Assembly (NCBI GenBank): GCA_015698045.1
Contig: BLAL01000162.1
Location: 1,736,001 to 1,800,000 of the forward strand
Origin: Rhizophagus clarus
Taxonomy: Eukaryota > Glomeromycota > Glomeromycetes > Glomerales > Glomeraceae
DNA: 64,000 nucleotides
Direction: 5' to 3'
A model generated the notes under the pieces. It ran no database searches. It was not told where the DNA came from and was given only the letters and a program-made list of their open reading frames with translations. The stretch's first letter is position 1; every line of letters begins with the position of its first letter. Made by a program: the position numbers and the translations under genes. This document shows, one piece after another, positions 1-12,860 of the stretch.

Positions 1-880
1 CCAGTTTCATCTGAAATACTAATCTGCAGATTTTTACATTATCAGATGTATATATTTGGAGAAATCCATTATAATTGTATTACAAATTCATTATAAATTT
101 ATTATAAAGTATTTTAAAACTATTACTAAATAATTACAAAATGATTACAAAACCATTGTAGTTCATCTGACATTATTTCGTAATAAAATTATAAACCTAG
201 ATAACATAGTTGACACAATGTATTAAATTTTATGTAAAAATAACATTATAGTTATATTAAAAGCATATCAAAAAATTTGATATTTTTAGTAAAGTATTTT
301 ATAAATAAGAAATCTTTTTTATTTTCTTAATTAATTTTTTTTTCTTTTTTCTTGAAAAATATTTTTAAAAATGTTTTAGGAATTCTCTTTGGATTTTTGA
401 ATATGATTTTTATAATTAATTTGCAATCTGTCAGTAAACTATAAAATTTGGTGGTAATAAGTACTATATATAATATTTTATTGATAATTTGAAATTTATA
501 ATATTAAAAAGTAACTTGACTTTCTATTGATTTCAGAGATATGTAATTATTACCATTAAATATATCTTGATGAAAGGAATCTAATGAACTAAATTTTATC
601 CTTTTACAATTACTGGATGATAATTTATTTTTAAATTTTCAAGTTTTGATTTTTTTTAAATTTAATATTTTAGCTTTTAATAAAGTGTTTTTTAATGTTT
701 AAAAAATCTACTGGACTTTTGATAAAAGATAGTCAAATGGTATATTTATATGCCTATAAAGTTTTACATTTAAAAAATTTGTACCTTGCATTACTAGAAT
801 TGCAGATTTTGCATTACTAATTAAATTATATATAACTTTTACTTATTGTTATTAATTAAAATTTTATGGTTTACTATCGA
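1..880. other. AT-rich stretch without a gene
   Basis: I see no credible coding frame, RNA gene or terminal repeat here. The sequence is dominated by A and T runs. It precedes the repeat array that begins near 890. Confidence 0.6.
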
Positions 881-889
881 ATTGCAAAT

Positions 890-1430
890 TAAATATTTGA
901 GTCAAAAGTAAAATTATACTCAACTTAGAAAAATTAAGTCAAATTAAGTTAAGTCAAAATAATAAAATTTATTGACTCAACTTAATTCGACTTATAAAAT
1001 ATTAACTCAGATCGATTTGATTTAACTTGATTATACTTAAATTAAAAAACATAAATGATTAACATTTTTTTCATAACATTTAATAACAAAAATGTTGTGA
1101 AAACTTGATAATTTGCACAACATTTTTAATTATATTGATAAAAAATATTGCAGATCTTTTTTATTTCATAGAAAAAAAAGTTTTTTTTACTTGTGAATTA
1201 ACAAAAAAAAATATTGATATAATAAAAAATGTTGCAAAATATTTTTTACTTTATAAATTAGTAAAAAAAAATGTTTTCATAACATTTTTTTTAGTGATAT
1301 TAATAAAAATAAATATTGCTAAAATATTTTTTACTTTATGAATTAATAAAAAAAAATGTTTTTATAATATTTTTTTAATAATGTTAATAAAAATATTGCT
1401 AAAATATTTTTATTTAATAATTTATGTTTT
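890..1430. repeat. Left terminal array of composite repeat block
   Basis: Two parts. Positions about 897-1050 are rich in degenerate GACTCAACTTA and TGAGTTGA-like words. Positions about 1050-1430 are several copies of an approximately 80 bp unit built around ATTGCAAAATATTTTT and AAAAATGTTTTCATAACATT, which are near inverse complements of each other. The 897-1050 part aligns by eye with the reverse complement of 25480-25640, and both parts recur in mirrored order at 14700-15240. It looks like the terminus of a large DNA element with subterminal repeats. CpG sites kept in the 25.2 kb copy appear here as TpG or CpA, which suggests old, methylation-decayed copies. Confidence 0.6.
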
Positions 1431-1771
1431 ATGTTTTATGTTTTATTGACAAAATAATGTAAAATACATGAGATTACATCAAATACCCAAGGGTAAGTCT
1501 GTAGTAAAAGTACATGTAACATGAATCAAAAAGAAATTAAGAAACAATTATACTATACTATGATACTAACACCCGATGTAAACCGAGAGACCCTGCTGGA
1601 ACTAATTCCCAGGTTTCACTTAGGGCAGAAAACTGTAACGACCCATCCCCCACGAATACCTTCGAACCATGATAACCCCCCCAAAAAAAAAGAAAAAGAA
1701 ATATAAATTATATTTTTACCTAGTAGCTAAAAGGTAAAGTGTACTATACTAGTGGAAATTAGTTCGAACTA

Positions 1772-4700
1772 TTATGTAACCCTATAAGTATAATAATCTA
1801 TGTATTTAATATTATTTCTGATAAAGGAAGAAATAAAATCAAAAGAATTAATAGAAAAATAATCTAAATTAAACAAAGAATAAGAAAAATTATGATCAAT
1901 ATTATATTTCGACTTATAACGATGAAAACGCTTAATACGTCTCGTAAAACCCAAGGCTTCTTCAGAAACGGAGAATCCAATACATCGATCTTGCCATAAA
2001 AGAGCGCAATCGTCGTAAATATTATTATAAGTGCGAAGGATCAATTCAGTTAGTTGCGAATGTGATAGGTATGAGTTCAAAAAGTTACATAGAACAAGAG
2101 GGACGAAACCCTTAAGAATGTCTATGAACGTGAATTGATTTAACAATTGGGACTGTAAATTGGTATAAAAACCTAAGGCATCAAACTCCAAAGATAAGTT
2201 AGTGATGTCCACAGTTGGTTGTTGGTCGAGTATAAAATCCAAGATGCTGTTTTTGAATTTGTTATATGTTCGTAAAATGAAGTTGTCGTGGTATGAACAG
2301 TTCCATATATGTGAAAAGGTTTCAAATTCTTCGTGGCACAGTAAGCACATCGCATCACCGTATAAAGAATGAAATTGTTTTTTGGTTTTTTCCAAAACCG
2401 GGAGTTGTTCAGCTAACATGTTGTATTTGAAAAGTTTTTTCTTATGTTGAGTAAAGTCGGTTGATAAGGTATCCCCATTGTTGTTGAAAACGATGAGGGT
2501 AAGTTTCCAATCTACTAAATCGACATATTTTCTATTGAGAGATAGGGAAAGGAAAGTGAGGAAGTTGTCACAATCGTTATAATATTTGATGAAAGTTCGA
2601 AGACGTCGTTCGATCAAAAAGTTGTCCCAACAGGGAAGATATAATAGATTATTGAAAAAATTTTCTTTGATAATGAGCATCGGCGATAAGTCGGAGTGTG
2701 TTTGCTTGCACAAAAGGTCAATGTGATTATTAAAAACGTTGTCCGTATGCGCCTTAACTTTTTTGAACCGGATAGAAAGATTCTTGGAATGAATCAAGTG
2801 ATGAATATTATTCCATATGACGTTGTTATTGGAAAATTTGAAAAATTCCCTGGGAGTGATAAAGCACCGTCGTGATAGTTTTTCTATCATGTTAATGGCG
2901 TTTTGGCTATCTGTAAATATGTCTATATAACAATTATGGGGAGAAACAATTAATGAGAATAATATAGCACTAATCTCGGCCCTTAAAGACGAAGGCCAAT
3001 TTTCGAGAGTAGTTGTAAAAGAATGAGTGATGGTATTCGAGTCTGAAACCACAAGAAAACCTGCAGTCATTAAGACGAAAGAAGTGTTGGCGTTAATCAA
3101 TGAACCATCCGTATAAAAGGTAAGATTTAAATATGTCTTTAGATGATTTTGAATGACGAAAAGTTCTTCAGATTTGGCGTTTAGTTCAAAATTGTGAAAG
3201 AAAGGGTCTGAGGAGAAGAAATTGTTATTATTATTAGTAAGATCTAGTGAGCTAGAGAAGATGTCGTCTCCTATAGACTGATTGATTGGTCGTGGTGACT
3301 GTATATTTTGTTGTTGTGACAGAAATGTGGTAGGAATTGTAGATAGAACATTGTTGTAAGTATCCTGATTCACCGGAATAATACGAGAATTTAACCCTTT
3401 TGACGTTGTTCCAGTGTATAAGACTACAGTGTTGTTAAATGAAACATTAACGTTGCAATATGACGCTGGTTGCTGGTGACGGTGTGGTCTACTTGGGGAG
3501 AAGAAAGAAGTAGTATCGTCACATCCTTCACATCGTTGTATCTCCATGTGATTACCAATATGAGAAATGATGTTATAGTGTTCTAAATCAAACGTAACAT
3601 CATTGAAGTTAGTTCGTTTAGCAGGAGTGCCAATAAAAGGATTACTTCTATTATCGGCGTTAATTAGAATGGGCTTAGCGGAGTGATTTTTCTCTTTTCT
3701 AATACGTTCAGATTCGGCGCTGAATTGATTGAACTTAAGAGGAGCCGAATCGAAATGTTGACCATAAGCTTGATTAAATATTCTTAATGCTTCAGTGTTG
3801 TTGTTTAAGTTGTTAATCAAATTATTATACCATTTTAGGGCGACATGAGGTGCTAAGTTGAATTTTGCATGGATATCTCGTTTCAAGAGAAGATAACCTT
3901 GGTCGTCCAAAATCTGTTCTAAAAATAAAATGTGATGTTTTTGGAAAAATGAAGAATATCGATAATAGTTTTCTAATAATAGATCATAAAGAGAGATATT
4001 ATAAGGAAATAAATTGTTAAAACTATCATTGTTATGAAATTTAATATTTAAAGAAAACAATAAAACTAAAGAAGAAATTAGAAAATTATTTCTATATTTT
4101 TTAATAATATGCGGAGGGATTGTATGTAATAAGGAAGTGGATAACCATTCATTGTACTGAATTTTCTTAAGTCGTAAGTGAGTGATATGACCCATTAGGG
4201 ATTGATCATTAAGTTGTAACAAGATATTAGTAACCTTAGCTTGCATTTGATTATCTTGAATCTTGCGAAAATTATATAAATGTTCGTTGAATATAGCATC
4301 CGGTGTAGACACAGATAATTTCAATTTCTTTTTAAAAGTATTAAAGAAAGAGTGCATAATTTGTTCCATAAAATTTGGAGGCAAAATTTTTAGTTGCGTC
4401 CAGAATTCAATACGAGGTATAAATACATGATTAAAAATATAAATCATGTGTTTGTCGGTAATATGTTTCCTCGCAAATTTAGCTTTTAATTCGAGCAATT
4501 CGTTTTTAATTCGATTGAGAGTTGACTTGTACGTGTTTCGTTCATCAAAATAAACGCCTAATATACGAGTAGAATCGAAAGGGGAAGTAGGAGTTATAGT
4601 AATAGTGTCAAAACCAAAATCCAATTGTATCGGGTTGTGTGGTCGTAATTTAGATTTGTCAAAACGTTTTTTCCTAAGTAAAAGTGAGGATTTCTCTTTG

Positions 4701-7366
4701 TTGACTTGTATATCCGTAAGTCGATAAAAAGAATCCGCTATTTTCAGAATTGATTCCAAGTTTGGTTTATTGGGTGCTAATCATTGAGTATCGTCCATGA
4801 AGGCTATGGACGATATCGTTAAGGAGTCTTCTTCAACTTGATTGAAATGGTCACTAGGATTATCGTTAAGACTGATCGAGGGAGCACTGATCGTGTATCC
4901 TAACTTCCTTGATTCTACTTCGCATAGCAAGGGATCATAGTAGATACACCATAACAGCGGTGAAATTACTTCCCCTTGATCGATGCCAATAATAACTTCA
5001 TAGGGGTCTGTCAAACCGTAAGCCGTTATCACTTGGTTGGTTCGATTTTTGAAAAGGGATGTGATAATTCTTGTAAATGAAGAAGGAATTTTTAATCGAC
5101 TCATCGCCTTTTCTAACATAAATATATTGACCCTATCATAGGCTTTTCCAAGGTCTTGAGAGAGAAGCCATAATTCGTTATTTGATTCATTGGCGTCTTG
5201 TAATATTTCGTTAATTATTCTCAGGGGTTCGAATGTGGAATTACCAGGTAAAGCCGCAAATTGGTGACCTCTGAGAACATTGTGTTGTTTTATCATGGCG
5301 TTTAGGCGTTTATTAAGTAAACTAATAAAAGCTTTGCGAGGAGTTTCTAATAATGTGATCGGACGAGTATTTGTCAAGCTCGCGAAGAAAGGTTTGGGTT
5401 TGGGTATCGGATAAACCGTAGCCTTTTTCCATGCGTCAGGTATGGTTCCTAGATCTATGCATACACAAATAAAAGCATGAAAAATCGATTGGTTAATTAT
5501 ATTAAGGTGTTTCAACATTTCATATGAGATTCCTGAAGGCCCAGATGCCTTGTCGTTGGGTAGATTATTAATAGTTTCTATCCAATCTTCTAATGTTGGG
5601 TAATTAAGGAGATCGGTGTATATGATGTCGTTAATATGGTCTTGAGGTGTATATTGTCGAATCCAATCCGGGTGATCATTCATATTCTTCTCAGTGTTGA
5701 TAGCGCCAGCTACACGTTGGAAGTGTAAATTAGTTTGCTCTTGGACATCCTGTACGTCTGTGTATAGTATATCTTCATCATTGTCGTTACAATATACTTT
5801 GTCTATTGTAATTGATTTGATGTGTTTTTCAGTAATGGAATTAATCATCTTCTTTTTGTCATTTTTGTAGTTGTCGTTACGTTCATCTACAAAGGATTCA
5901 ATAAGCCATTTATGATATTCGTAATATTCATGATAAAATTTTGCTTCAAGGTTAGCCAAAGTAGACTGTAATTTGTGTAAGAAGTTTGAAGTTTTGTTTC
6001 TAATGTTATTATTAGTATATGCAATGTTATGTCGAGACATAATAGTGCTTAGTTCTGAGCGGTTATCATTGATAGAACCGTCATGGCGAGTATGTTTTCG
6101 TGTGGTAAATTCAATGATTTTTTTTATTCCATTAGCAGAACGGTCATCAAAATCTATATTGGAGTTCTTAGATTTTGTAATCATTTCTTTGAGTGTTGTT
6201 ATGTCATGATGTAGTTGTGAGTCTCGTACAGGATGGTGACGCCTAGCTGATTTTTTAGATAATCGATTTTTGATGTTCTTTTTAGCACTGTTAAGAATTA
6301 CATTTTGAAATTGATTCCATCTTTGATTTAATTTTGCGATGGATTGGATATCACGAATTCGATTGGGAGTGAGTTTTATCGATGTATTCTCCAAAGCATC
6401 TGTGATATCTTTATTGTAGTTTTTCCAGTTCCATTCGCCTTCTTCAGCTTTCATGTCTTTGTAGCTGTAGATGGTGCGACTAGGATTTTTTCTAGGTTTA
6501 GAAACTGTTTTGTTATAAAATAGTTCTTCATAAAGTAATTCTATATAAATGATACGATGATCTGTTTTAATTGACGGGTTGACGTCTAAAATCTTGCTAT
6601 CAAAGGTCGAAATTAGAGTATCAGCATTGACCCATATATAATCCAGCTTGTTTTTAGTTAGATTAGGATTATGCGGGTTGAAAGTATATAAGTTATGCAT
6701 GTCACTTTCAAAAATAGTGGATATGTCGGTAATAAGATTGGATTTAAAAAAATTAAAGATATTAAATCTCCAATGAGAACTATCTAGGAGAGCGAAATCG
6801 TGCCACTTCGCGTTGAAGTCACCCATTATTATGATGTCTTTAGTTAAGCTCATTAGTTGTTCGTTTGTCCATGCTTTAATTCGATTATATAATGTTAAGA
6901 CTTGATCTTTTTCGTTCTCCTTAACGTTGATATAGACTTGTATAATTCTTAGTTTACGTTTTTTCGTATATAAATCAATGTAACATATACGATTGTTGAA
7001 GTGTTGAAACGATTGAACGTATTTGACGTATTCCTTTTTGATTAAGAATCCGACACCCGAACCTTTTTTCTCTCCTTCTGAGCTATATAATACGTAACGA
7101 TCACTAATCGATTTAGCGAAGATTTTACTCGTATTAGCGTTTAGGCTGGTTTCTGCCAATCCTAATATATCGATGTTGTTATTTTCCATATATTCGACAG
7201 TATCGTCTAGTTTAAGTTGCGTTAAATGTTGTATATTTAGTGTCGCAATTGAGAATTTAAATTTTTTATTAAACTTTTTTGATGAGGAATTATTTTTCTT
7301 ATTATGTGAGGAGAGAGAAGGAATTTTTGTTTTTTGTTTTTGAGGTATGTATTTTTTGTCCATCAT
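1772..7366 (-). pseudogene. LINE ORF2: endonuclease - reverse transcriptase - RNase H, one in-frame TGA
   Basis: The polyprotein would nick target DNA and reverse-transcribe the element RNA. About 1860 codons form one frame broken only by TGA at 4781-4783. Upstream part (7366-4781): an APE-type endonuclease over residues about 38-275, with LAETS, GDFNAKW, LDYIW and TDHR motifs, then reverse transcriptase with NTRPITLLETPRK, LSQDLGKAYDRV, GIDQGEVISPLLW and the catalytic FMDD. The stop comes two codons after FMDD. Downstream part (4780-1772): thumb and connection, RNase H with FYTDGS, LRAEISA, FTDSQNAI and KAHTDN (the usual acidic residues), then a zinc motif CLLCHEEFETFSHIWNC. The ancestral codon at the stop was probably Trp (inference from related fungal LINEs). 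The RNase H places it near I or Tad-like clades. Confidence 0.9.
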
Positions 7367-7402
7367 AAATACACTCTGATGATTGATGGAAGGTAAGGAA
7401 GA

Positions 7403-9800
7403 TTAGATCTCGACGTTGTTTTCAATGTCGGCATCATCTTCATTATCTGTTACGAAGGGCTCCTCATCACCATCGAACAGAATTTTATCATTTCCATTAT
7501 CGTTGGTTTGTTGACTGTTAACAAAACCTCCTATAAGGTTGTGAATGGCTCCTTCAATAACACCTTGGAGGCTCCCAGCTACAGTATCAAGGCGGCTGAT
7601 GAGTTTACGTTGTGTTTGCATCATATCTTCTATTTTCTCTTCTTCGGAGGAAGAGGATTCGTATTCTGGGTCTTTTCTGACACGTTTGTTTGCATCATTT
7701 TTTGAAGTAGAGGGCGGGAAGGGTGATTTTGCTCATGCAGAGGTGTTAGTACCACTTGCAATCTGTTTGAGTCTTACTTCCCGTTCTGTTTTGTATTGCG
7801 TGATAGTTTTTCCAAAAAAATCAATTTGATTTCTTAAGGTAGTAAATTCCTGATTGATTTGTACTTCTAGTTGTTTGACTAGTTTGTCTACTAGAGAATT
7901 CAGATATTTGTTGTTGTGCTTGCGATACTTGTGAGTCGTTCAGAAATTTTTTCGTCGAATGATTCTTCGTTGATGAATGCGAAGTATGGGTTGTATTCTG
8001 TTTCGTCATTCCCTTAGCATTATTGTTAAAAGAATTAAGGTTATTATTATTGACATTTGGGGTTTTTCCATTATTGACATTTTTTGAATTGTTGTTTGGT
8101 TGGTGAGTCGTTTTAGGTTTACCAGCAACAATTTGAGCGTAAGATTTTTTGGTATTTTGTGCAATAGATTTAGATTTTTCTTTCCATGCATTCTTAACTG
8201 AATTAGATTTCCTAGATTGTCGTATAGGAATATTACATCCCGCTCTAATGTGATTAGGATTGCCACAATTATTGCAAATATTGCGTTGAGCGGTTGGGTC
8301 TGATATAAAAAGGCCTTTATTCATTTTACCTTAACGGATTGTGAATTTTTTCTTAATTGCGATGTCGCGATCTTCAGCATTTTTAAAACTGAGATAGGCG
8401 TACGTCATGGGTTTATAATTAAAAGGGTTCCTGGGAATAAAACAGGTCATAGCATTAGTTTCTTCGATGATTGGTCGTAGGTTAATAGCGGTGGTACCAA
8501 AGGGTAGCCCGGATAACCTGAGACTATGTGATTTTCTAATTCCTCTTTGTTCTTCGGATAAGGAAACAGGTGTGACCCGTACGTATTCCTTTCCGATGTA
8601 GTGTGACCACTTGCTGTAAAAACGTTGGACAGAAACAGCATCCTTGTAAGTAATGAATGCTTGTTGATACATTCCTACAGCTTTAGTTTCAATTTTTTCG
8701 ATTTCTCCTAGGAGGCAAAAGGAACATCTAATGGTTGCTTTTTCCATGTATAGAGGGAGATCGAAAACCTGGATGGTACGATCTTTTTCGTTAATTATTT
8801 GTTCTTCAGTCTTACGCGGCTTATTTGCTACGGTTGGCTTGAATTTGAAGGAAGTTGTGAGTTCCTTTAAATCTCCGTTTTCGTCTTCATCCATTATTTT
8901 GAAATGAAAGTTATCTTGGAAAAGTTTATTGTAGCCATCTTCATTACTAAAAATGGCCTTGATTATTTTAATTGTTTTCTTGTTGTTATTTTCATCGAAA
9001 ATAGTGTGGTTAGAGGGTGCTGTGTATTCAAAACCTGGATAATCCTTGAGCAGCTTGGTGGCTTCATGAGCTCTTTCTGCTTTTGGAATGTGGGCAGGGA
9101 AGTTACTTGCTTCCGTGTATGCCGTAAAAGTTTTGGTAATTAAAATAAAATTATCATCATCGTCAGGGATGTTGATAATCTCCGGTTGGCTATTGGATTG
9201 TTGAGTTACCGTGATGTCTGGTGCCTGATCAACATCCATTTTAGGCGACTGATTTTGTTGATCGATAATCGGCGTAGAGGCCTTCTTAAAAAGTGTATTG
9301 ATCTGGGGCTGCTGATCATTTTGTGTAGCTTGATCAGTTGTAACCATATGATCCTCGTTTGAGTCTGACGCATAGCAGGTAAACGTGGTCTTTTTCTTAA
9401 TTTGGGGTGAGATTTTCTGAGCAGTTAGCGAATCGATGCGCAGCTTAAACACTGCGTGATTGGCGGCATCCTCGACCTGGTCGTCCTTTTTTTCATTCTC
9501 CTTGAAAAGGTCGGAGGCGAGGGCCTGTTCTGAGGCAAGGTTTGAAGCAAGAACAGTTTGCTTAGCAATGGCAAGTTCTTGTTCAGGAGTAAGTTTTTGA
9601 TTCTGTGCCATAATTTCTTTTTTAACAGTCACGGAAAGACCTCCAGTAGAGGAATTCGCGTGTTGAGTTGGCGTGATAAGCTCTGAGGGAGAGCTTCTAG
9701 CCGGGATAATAACTTGGGGTTTCCCGCTAGGAACAACCATTTCTGGTCGTTTGTCGTTCTTCTTCTGTTGTTGACGAGTGTTTGGGCGTTTTCCTGTCAT
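7403..9800 (-). pseudogene. LINE ORF1: RRM-like and CCHC nucleic-acid-binding protein, broken
   Basis: ORF1 proteins of this kind coat element RNA. The open part 9800-8331 (489 codons) begins with a basic, low-complexity N-terminus and contains two RRM-like units, one around TIQVFDLPLYMEKAT and one around SLRLSGLPFGTTAINLRP. A TAA at 8331-8333 interrupts the frame. The next codons continue in the same frame from 8330 and reach a CCHC zinc knuckle CNNCGNPNHIRAGC. One or more frameshifts near 7880-7930 then move into a third segment, which has a further TGA at 7733-7735 and ends with an acidic tail at 7403. The gap to ORF2 is only about 36 bp. The stop at 8331 could be a natural end of a shorter ORF1, but the zinc knuckle following in frame argues against that. 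Confidence 0.75.
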
Positions 9801-9874
9801 TGTTTAGTTAACTTTATATGACGAGTATATGGATATATATTTTTGTAAAAATTGGCCTGGTGATCAGCGGGAAG

Positions 9875-9965
9875 AAATTTTTATTTATTTAATAATTTAT
9901 ATATAAAAAAAAATGTTTTTTGCAATATTTTTTAATTATTAATAAAATATTGCTTATTCAAAAAA
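9875..9965. repeat. Internal copy of the ~80 bp palindromic repeat unit
   Basis: Contains TTTATTTAATAATTTATAT and GTTTTTTGCAATATTTTTTA, matching the unit at 1050-1430. It marks the other side of the LINE insertion. Confidence 0.55.
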
Positions 9966-10770
9966 AATACAGGATTTAACTGCATAACATCAATAACAAA
10001 CAACAGGTTTATCAAATACTTAAAATTTACAAATTGTTTGCTTCCAACCTTAGAAATTATAAAAGAAAGAAGATATGATCTGTATGGTGACATAAAGTAC
10101 AGAGTCTGTCATAAAAAAAATGAAGATAATAATCACATAATATACTGTTAACAGCTTAAAGAAAAATGGTTAACTGTAGTCAACAACACTATGTGCAAAC
10201 ATGATCAAATACTTAAGGAATTTTTATCACAAGAAAAACACATTCAATTAAATCAGGAAAACATACAATAACTATACTTATGGAATAGAAACTTCTTTGC
10301 ACATACAACTGGTATTAACCATGACCTACCCATTTCCTTTACACATCTAATGTTAAGAAGAAGTTTTTTTCTTAAAGGAAAATACAGAAAACTCAAGGCT
10401 ATTGTCAAATCAAAGAAAATAGCACTAACAATTGCTACTCTATTTTTAGAAGTATTTGTCAATGAATTTTACAATGTTATTTGGCAACTACATTGTAAAG
10501 AAGTAAAAAAATGGCAACATACAAAAGGCATAAAAAACAAGATATAAGGAAAAAACTAATAGCACATCAATGCATTGCATATGAACGGATTCTAATACTA
10601 CAAATAGAAGATGATGTATATAATTTAGAAAAAAAAAAAATCCTAAAACATAATGAGTAATGGTCAATAGCATTAGAAAAAGCAAGAAAACATATAAATC
10701 AAACTATCAAAGAAGGAAATAGGATATTTTGGAAGATGTATAATAATACAAAAGTATACAAATTTAATAT
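9966..10770 (+). pseudogene. Decayed LINE ORF2 C-terminal fragment
   Basis: A translated plus-strand frame shows features of a LINE reverse transcriptase C-terminus: YRVCHKKNEDNNHIIYC (a worn zinc motif in which the first Cys is lost), then TGINHDLPISFTHLMLRRSFFL broken up in my reading, and a basic region FFLKGKYRKLKAI through 10545. The frame is interrupted near 10149, 10270 and 10545, then continues after a shift with RKKLIAHQCIAYERIL and ends around 10770. Orientation is opposite to the large LINE and the sequence is not a close copy of it, so this is a separate, older element. No reverse transcriptase core remains. Confidence 0.5.
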
Positions 10771-11109
10771 AACTTCTTTTTTTTCTTTTTGTTCGGAGGG
10801 TAGTGAAAACATATACTGAAGTCATATGACATAATGATCCTATATAATTCAATAGTTATTATGGAAAGATATGGGTGAATTCATAAGGTGATGGTAGGGT
10901 ATAGGAGCAATCTTCTAGATAGGGGACCAGTTTGAAGTTTTAATAAATTAGTTATATATAACAAATATTTCTGTACTTTACTATATAATTAATAAACTCA
11001 CAAATTGCATTATCTTGCAAAAATAAAATATTGCAATATTTTTTAATTAGAAAAAAAGCTTTTTATGCAAGGACGTTGCAATGCATGTGATAAATTTTGA
11101 TTGGCTATC
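10771..11109. other. Non-coding spacer with repeat remnants
   Basis: No gene seen. Around 10990-11060 there are remnants of the approximately 80 bp unit (AAAATATTGCAATATTTTTTA). Confidence 0.45.
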
Positions 11110-12060
11110 TTTGTTTAAAAAATAATAATATTTGCAATGTATCTCTTATTACAAAAAAAAAAATTTTTTTTTTTGCTAAACATTTCTAATGAAATGTTTT
11201 CCCCTTTCTTTTTATTACTATATGAATTTAAAGTAAGTAAGAACGAAAAAGAAACCCTTCTTTTTTATTTTCTAATAAAACAGTTTTTTTTTTTTTTTTA
11301 TAGAAATGAAAGTATGAAATACCATTAAACACGAACCTAAAGTAAATAGCGAAAGGTCAAAGGAGAAAAAGTTTTTTTTTTATTTAAAATGTTTCTAACT
11401 GAATACAAGGTAAATGATAAAAGAAATATTTTTTTTAAAGTAAGAGCATTTCTAACAAGACGTTTATTTTTTCTTTTACAGACTTGGATATAAAGAATAG
11501 TTTTTGATTAAGTTTCTTTTTCCTTTCTTGTAAAACACTATTTAAATTTGGAATAAGATAAATAAGAGAAAATTATTTTGTTAAGAAATATCAGTTCTAA
11601 TAAATATTTCTTTTTTTCATTTTGTAGGAATACTGGCTTTCTTAGACATAAATATAAGGAAATAGAAAGGGAACAAGTTGTTTTTTTAATTTAAAAGAAA
11701 CATTCATAGTGAAATTTTCTTTTTTTTATAGAAATAAATGCCAAATATGAGGTAATTAGAGTGGAAGGGAATCTTTTTTTTTTGTTTAAAAAGCATTTTT
11801 TTTAACGAAACATTTCTTGTAGGAATACTGGCTTTTTTAGATATGATTACAAGGCAAATTGTAAAGAGAAATCTTTTTTAATTAATAGGAAACATTTTTA
11901 ATAAAATATTTTTTTTTCTTAATGCAAAGGTAAATGAAAAGAAAAGAATCTTTTTTCTAATTAAATAATAGTTTATTACGTTAAACACTCCTTTTGCTTG
12001 CTTTTGTAAAGAAATACTGGTTTTTTTAGATATACTATACTGAAATGTAATGTTTTTCTT
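11110..12060 (+). repeat. Array A of splice-site-flanked cassettes
   Basis: A tandem array with a period near 190 bp. Each period holds two short cassettes. One begins after TTTTGTAG with GAATACTGGCTTTYTTAGA and is seen at about 11628, 11823 and 12011. The other begins after TTTTTTTATAG with AAAT and ends before GTAA, seen at about 11304-11341 and 11732-11751. The spacer between them carries AAACATTTCTAATGAAATGTT-like sequence followed by a T-run. The boundaries look like intron acceptors and donors, so the array resembles a string of tiny exons, but no long protein can be read. The spacer is shared with the array at 46690-47090. Confidence 0.5.
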
Positions 12061-12860
12061 TATGAGTTTACTAACTTTACAACAATTTTCATTTGTTTAA
12101 TATTTTGTATTGCAGTAATGCTTCTAGATTTTTTAATTGTCATTGTTTGGTATTTTACTTTTGTAACAATCTATTATTTATTTTTTATTAAAATGATGTA
12201 TTTTTGTAATGATATTTTATTTTGTTTGTTTTGCTATAAATTATTTTTACAATGTAGTATTTGTCTTTATAATTGTAATGTAAATTTCTTTGTAATTACA
12301 GTATTTATAAATCTTTCATAATTTTCTTAATTACGTTAATAAAAATATCAATATTTCAAAACTTTATAAAAATATAAGAAACGCATAAATTTATATTATG
12401 AGAGGATGTGTTTATTTAGCCAATCAAAATTAACTAAATTACATGATTAGGAGGGTGCGTTCATACACAGAGGCGTATAAAATTTAAATCCTTTTAATTA
12501 TTAATAAAATATTGCAAAATATTTTTTTATTTATTTTTTTTTTTTTTTTTTAGTCAAAGGAAATGCTTTTATTCAGAGAAAAAAAATAGAAAAGAATACA
12601 AAAGATCACTAAAACTAAACCTACCTGTTCCCCACACTAGGGTCACAAATATATCCCATGACTACTATATCCCTAGCCTATTCTCATTAATATAATAGGA
12701 AGTCTAGTTATAGAATTGTTCAAGGTATAAGGAAAACGAAAAAGAAAAAGAAAAATTCTACGATCTAATAAAAACAAAATAACACTACATAAAGTGAATG
12801 CAAAGCATGACAAGAAGTTAGTATGGAATTTTCTATCTATCCCTCCTAACTAAACTAAAC
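12061..12860. other. AT-rich spacer with one repeat-unit copy
   Basis: No gene supported. The open frame at 12118-12321 is a TTT/TAT-rich low-complexity translation. Positions about 12480-12535 match the approximately 80 bp unit (ATTAATAAAATATTGCAAAATA). A long T-run lies at 12525-12553. Confidence 0.5.

Larger units (their letters stand above)
1430..9835 (-). mobile_element. LINE (non-LTR retrotransposon), near full length, inactivated
   Basis: A two-ORF LINE read on the minus strand. ORF1 (9800-7403) has RRM-like and CCHC motifs. ORF2 (7366-1772) has endonuclease, reverse transcriptase, RNase H and a C-terminal zinc motif. The element is clearly more GC-rich than its surroundings. It sits inside the approximately 80 bp repeat array: both flanks contain ATTTTTATTTAATAATTTA-like sequence (about 1405-1425 and 9878-9902), which could be the target duplication but is also array sequence, so exact ends are uncertain. 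The 3' untranslated part is about 1450-1771 and includes a short C-run. Several point stops and at least one frameshift make it non-autonomous now. Confidence 0.85.

Noticed and set aside
1105-1341. Plus-strand open frame of 78 codons
   Set aside because: It lies within the AT-rich terminal array and its translation simply follows the repeat unit (Phe/Lys/Ile-rich).
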